Shown in pieces: positions 63,872-64,000 of a stretch of DNA of 64,000 bases. How positions within the stretch are numbered: the first letter of the stretch is position 1; each line of letters opens with the position of its first letter. Below the pieces are notes generated by a model. The model did no database searches and was not told where the DNA came from. It saw nothing but the letters and a program-made list of their open reading frames with translations. The stretch lies in assembly GCA_026987375.1 (NCBI GenBank), contig JALSMT010000086.1, positions 30,768 through 94,767 of the forward strand, read 5' to 3'. The position numbers and the translations under genes were made by a program. This DNA comes from Thermaceae bacterium (GTDB lineage Bacteria; Deinococcota; Deinococci; Deinococcales; Marinithermaceae).

Positions 63872-64000
<129 letters not shown>

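Overview
The window reads as chromosome of a GC-rich member of the Deinococcota close to the Thermaceae, but I cannot name the genus. The evidence is a gene for the small 30S protein Thx, an RpoC of 1528 residues with the large Thermus-type insertion, separate nuoC and nuoD genes, LptD/LptA-like envelope genes without other LPS genes, a proline-iminopeptidase-related protein beside rpoC, and several genes with a -10 box only 5 to 9 bases before the start codon (leaderless transcripts). Almost every base belongs to a housekeeping operon. There is no prophage, CRISPR array or intact insertion sequence.

Layout: 1-7160 (mostly +): unexplained leader, tgt, a DUF533 gene behind a palindromic operator, a TPR protein (-), and pheST preceded by what looks like a complete Phe attenuator. 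7269-9768 (-): lptD- and lptA-like genes. 9859-19836 (-): an 11-gene complex I operon, nuoA-B-C-D-H-I-J-K-L-M-N, with nuoE, nuoF and nuoG absent between nuoD and nuoH. 20033-27106 (+): amidase, deoC, phospholipase-D-like protein, maf, mreC, mreD, PBP2, minC. 27180-27564 (-): rpsT and thx. 27600-28180: relic of a transposase. 28185-29793: small membrane protein, HNH nuclease, EamA transporter. 30123-32513 (+): two type IV pilin-like genes sharing a promoter palindrome, then a Wzy/O-antigen-ligase-like protein. 32527-36905 (-): ribH, a non-coding repeat island, and ribD-ribE-ribBA under an FMN riboswitch. 37221-38968: a small hypothetical protein and tyrS.

39049-51110 is a cytochrome c block. 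An operon ccmC-D-E-F-G-H (-) continues into a CcmI protein fused to a cytochrome c domain and a Rieske protein. Divergent from it is an operon (+) for an exported 12-heme cytochrome, a TPR lipoprotein and a small secreted protein. ccdA-ccmA-ccmB (-) close the block. From 51259 to the end (-) lie the peptidase-like gene, rpoC, rpoB, rplL, rplJ (with an L10 leader), rplA, rplK, nusG, secE, rpmG and the 3' end of tuf.

Taken together, the window suggests an unusual respiratory chain: a complex I without its NADH-oxidising arm in this operon, a Rieske/cytochrome c pair, and a dodecaheme cytochrome embedded in its own maturation machinery. That link is inference. The most clear-cut regulatory discovery is the pheST leader, which encodes a 10-residue peptide with three consecutive Phe codons followed by mutually exclusive stems.
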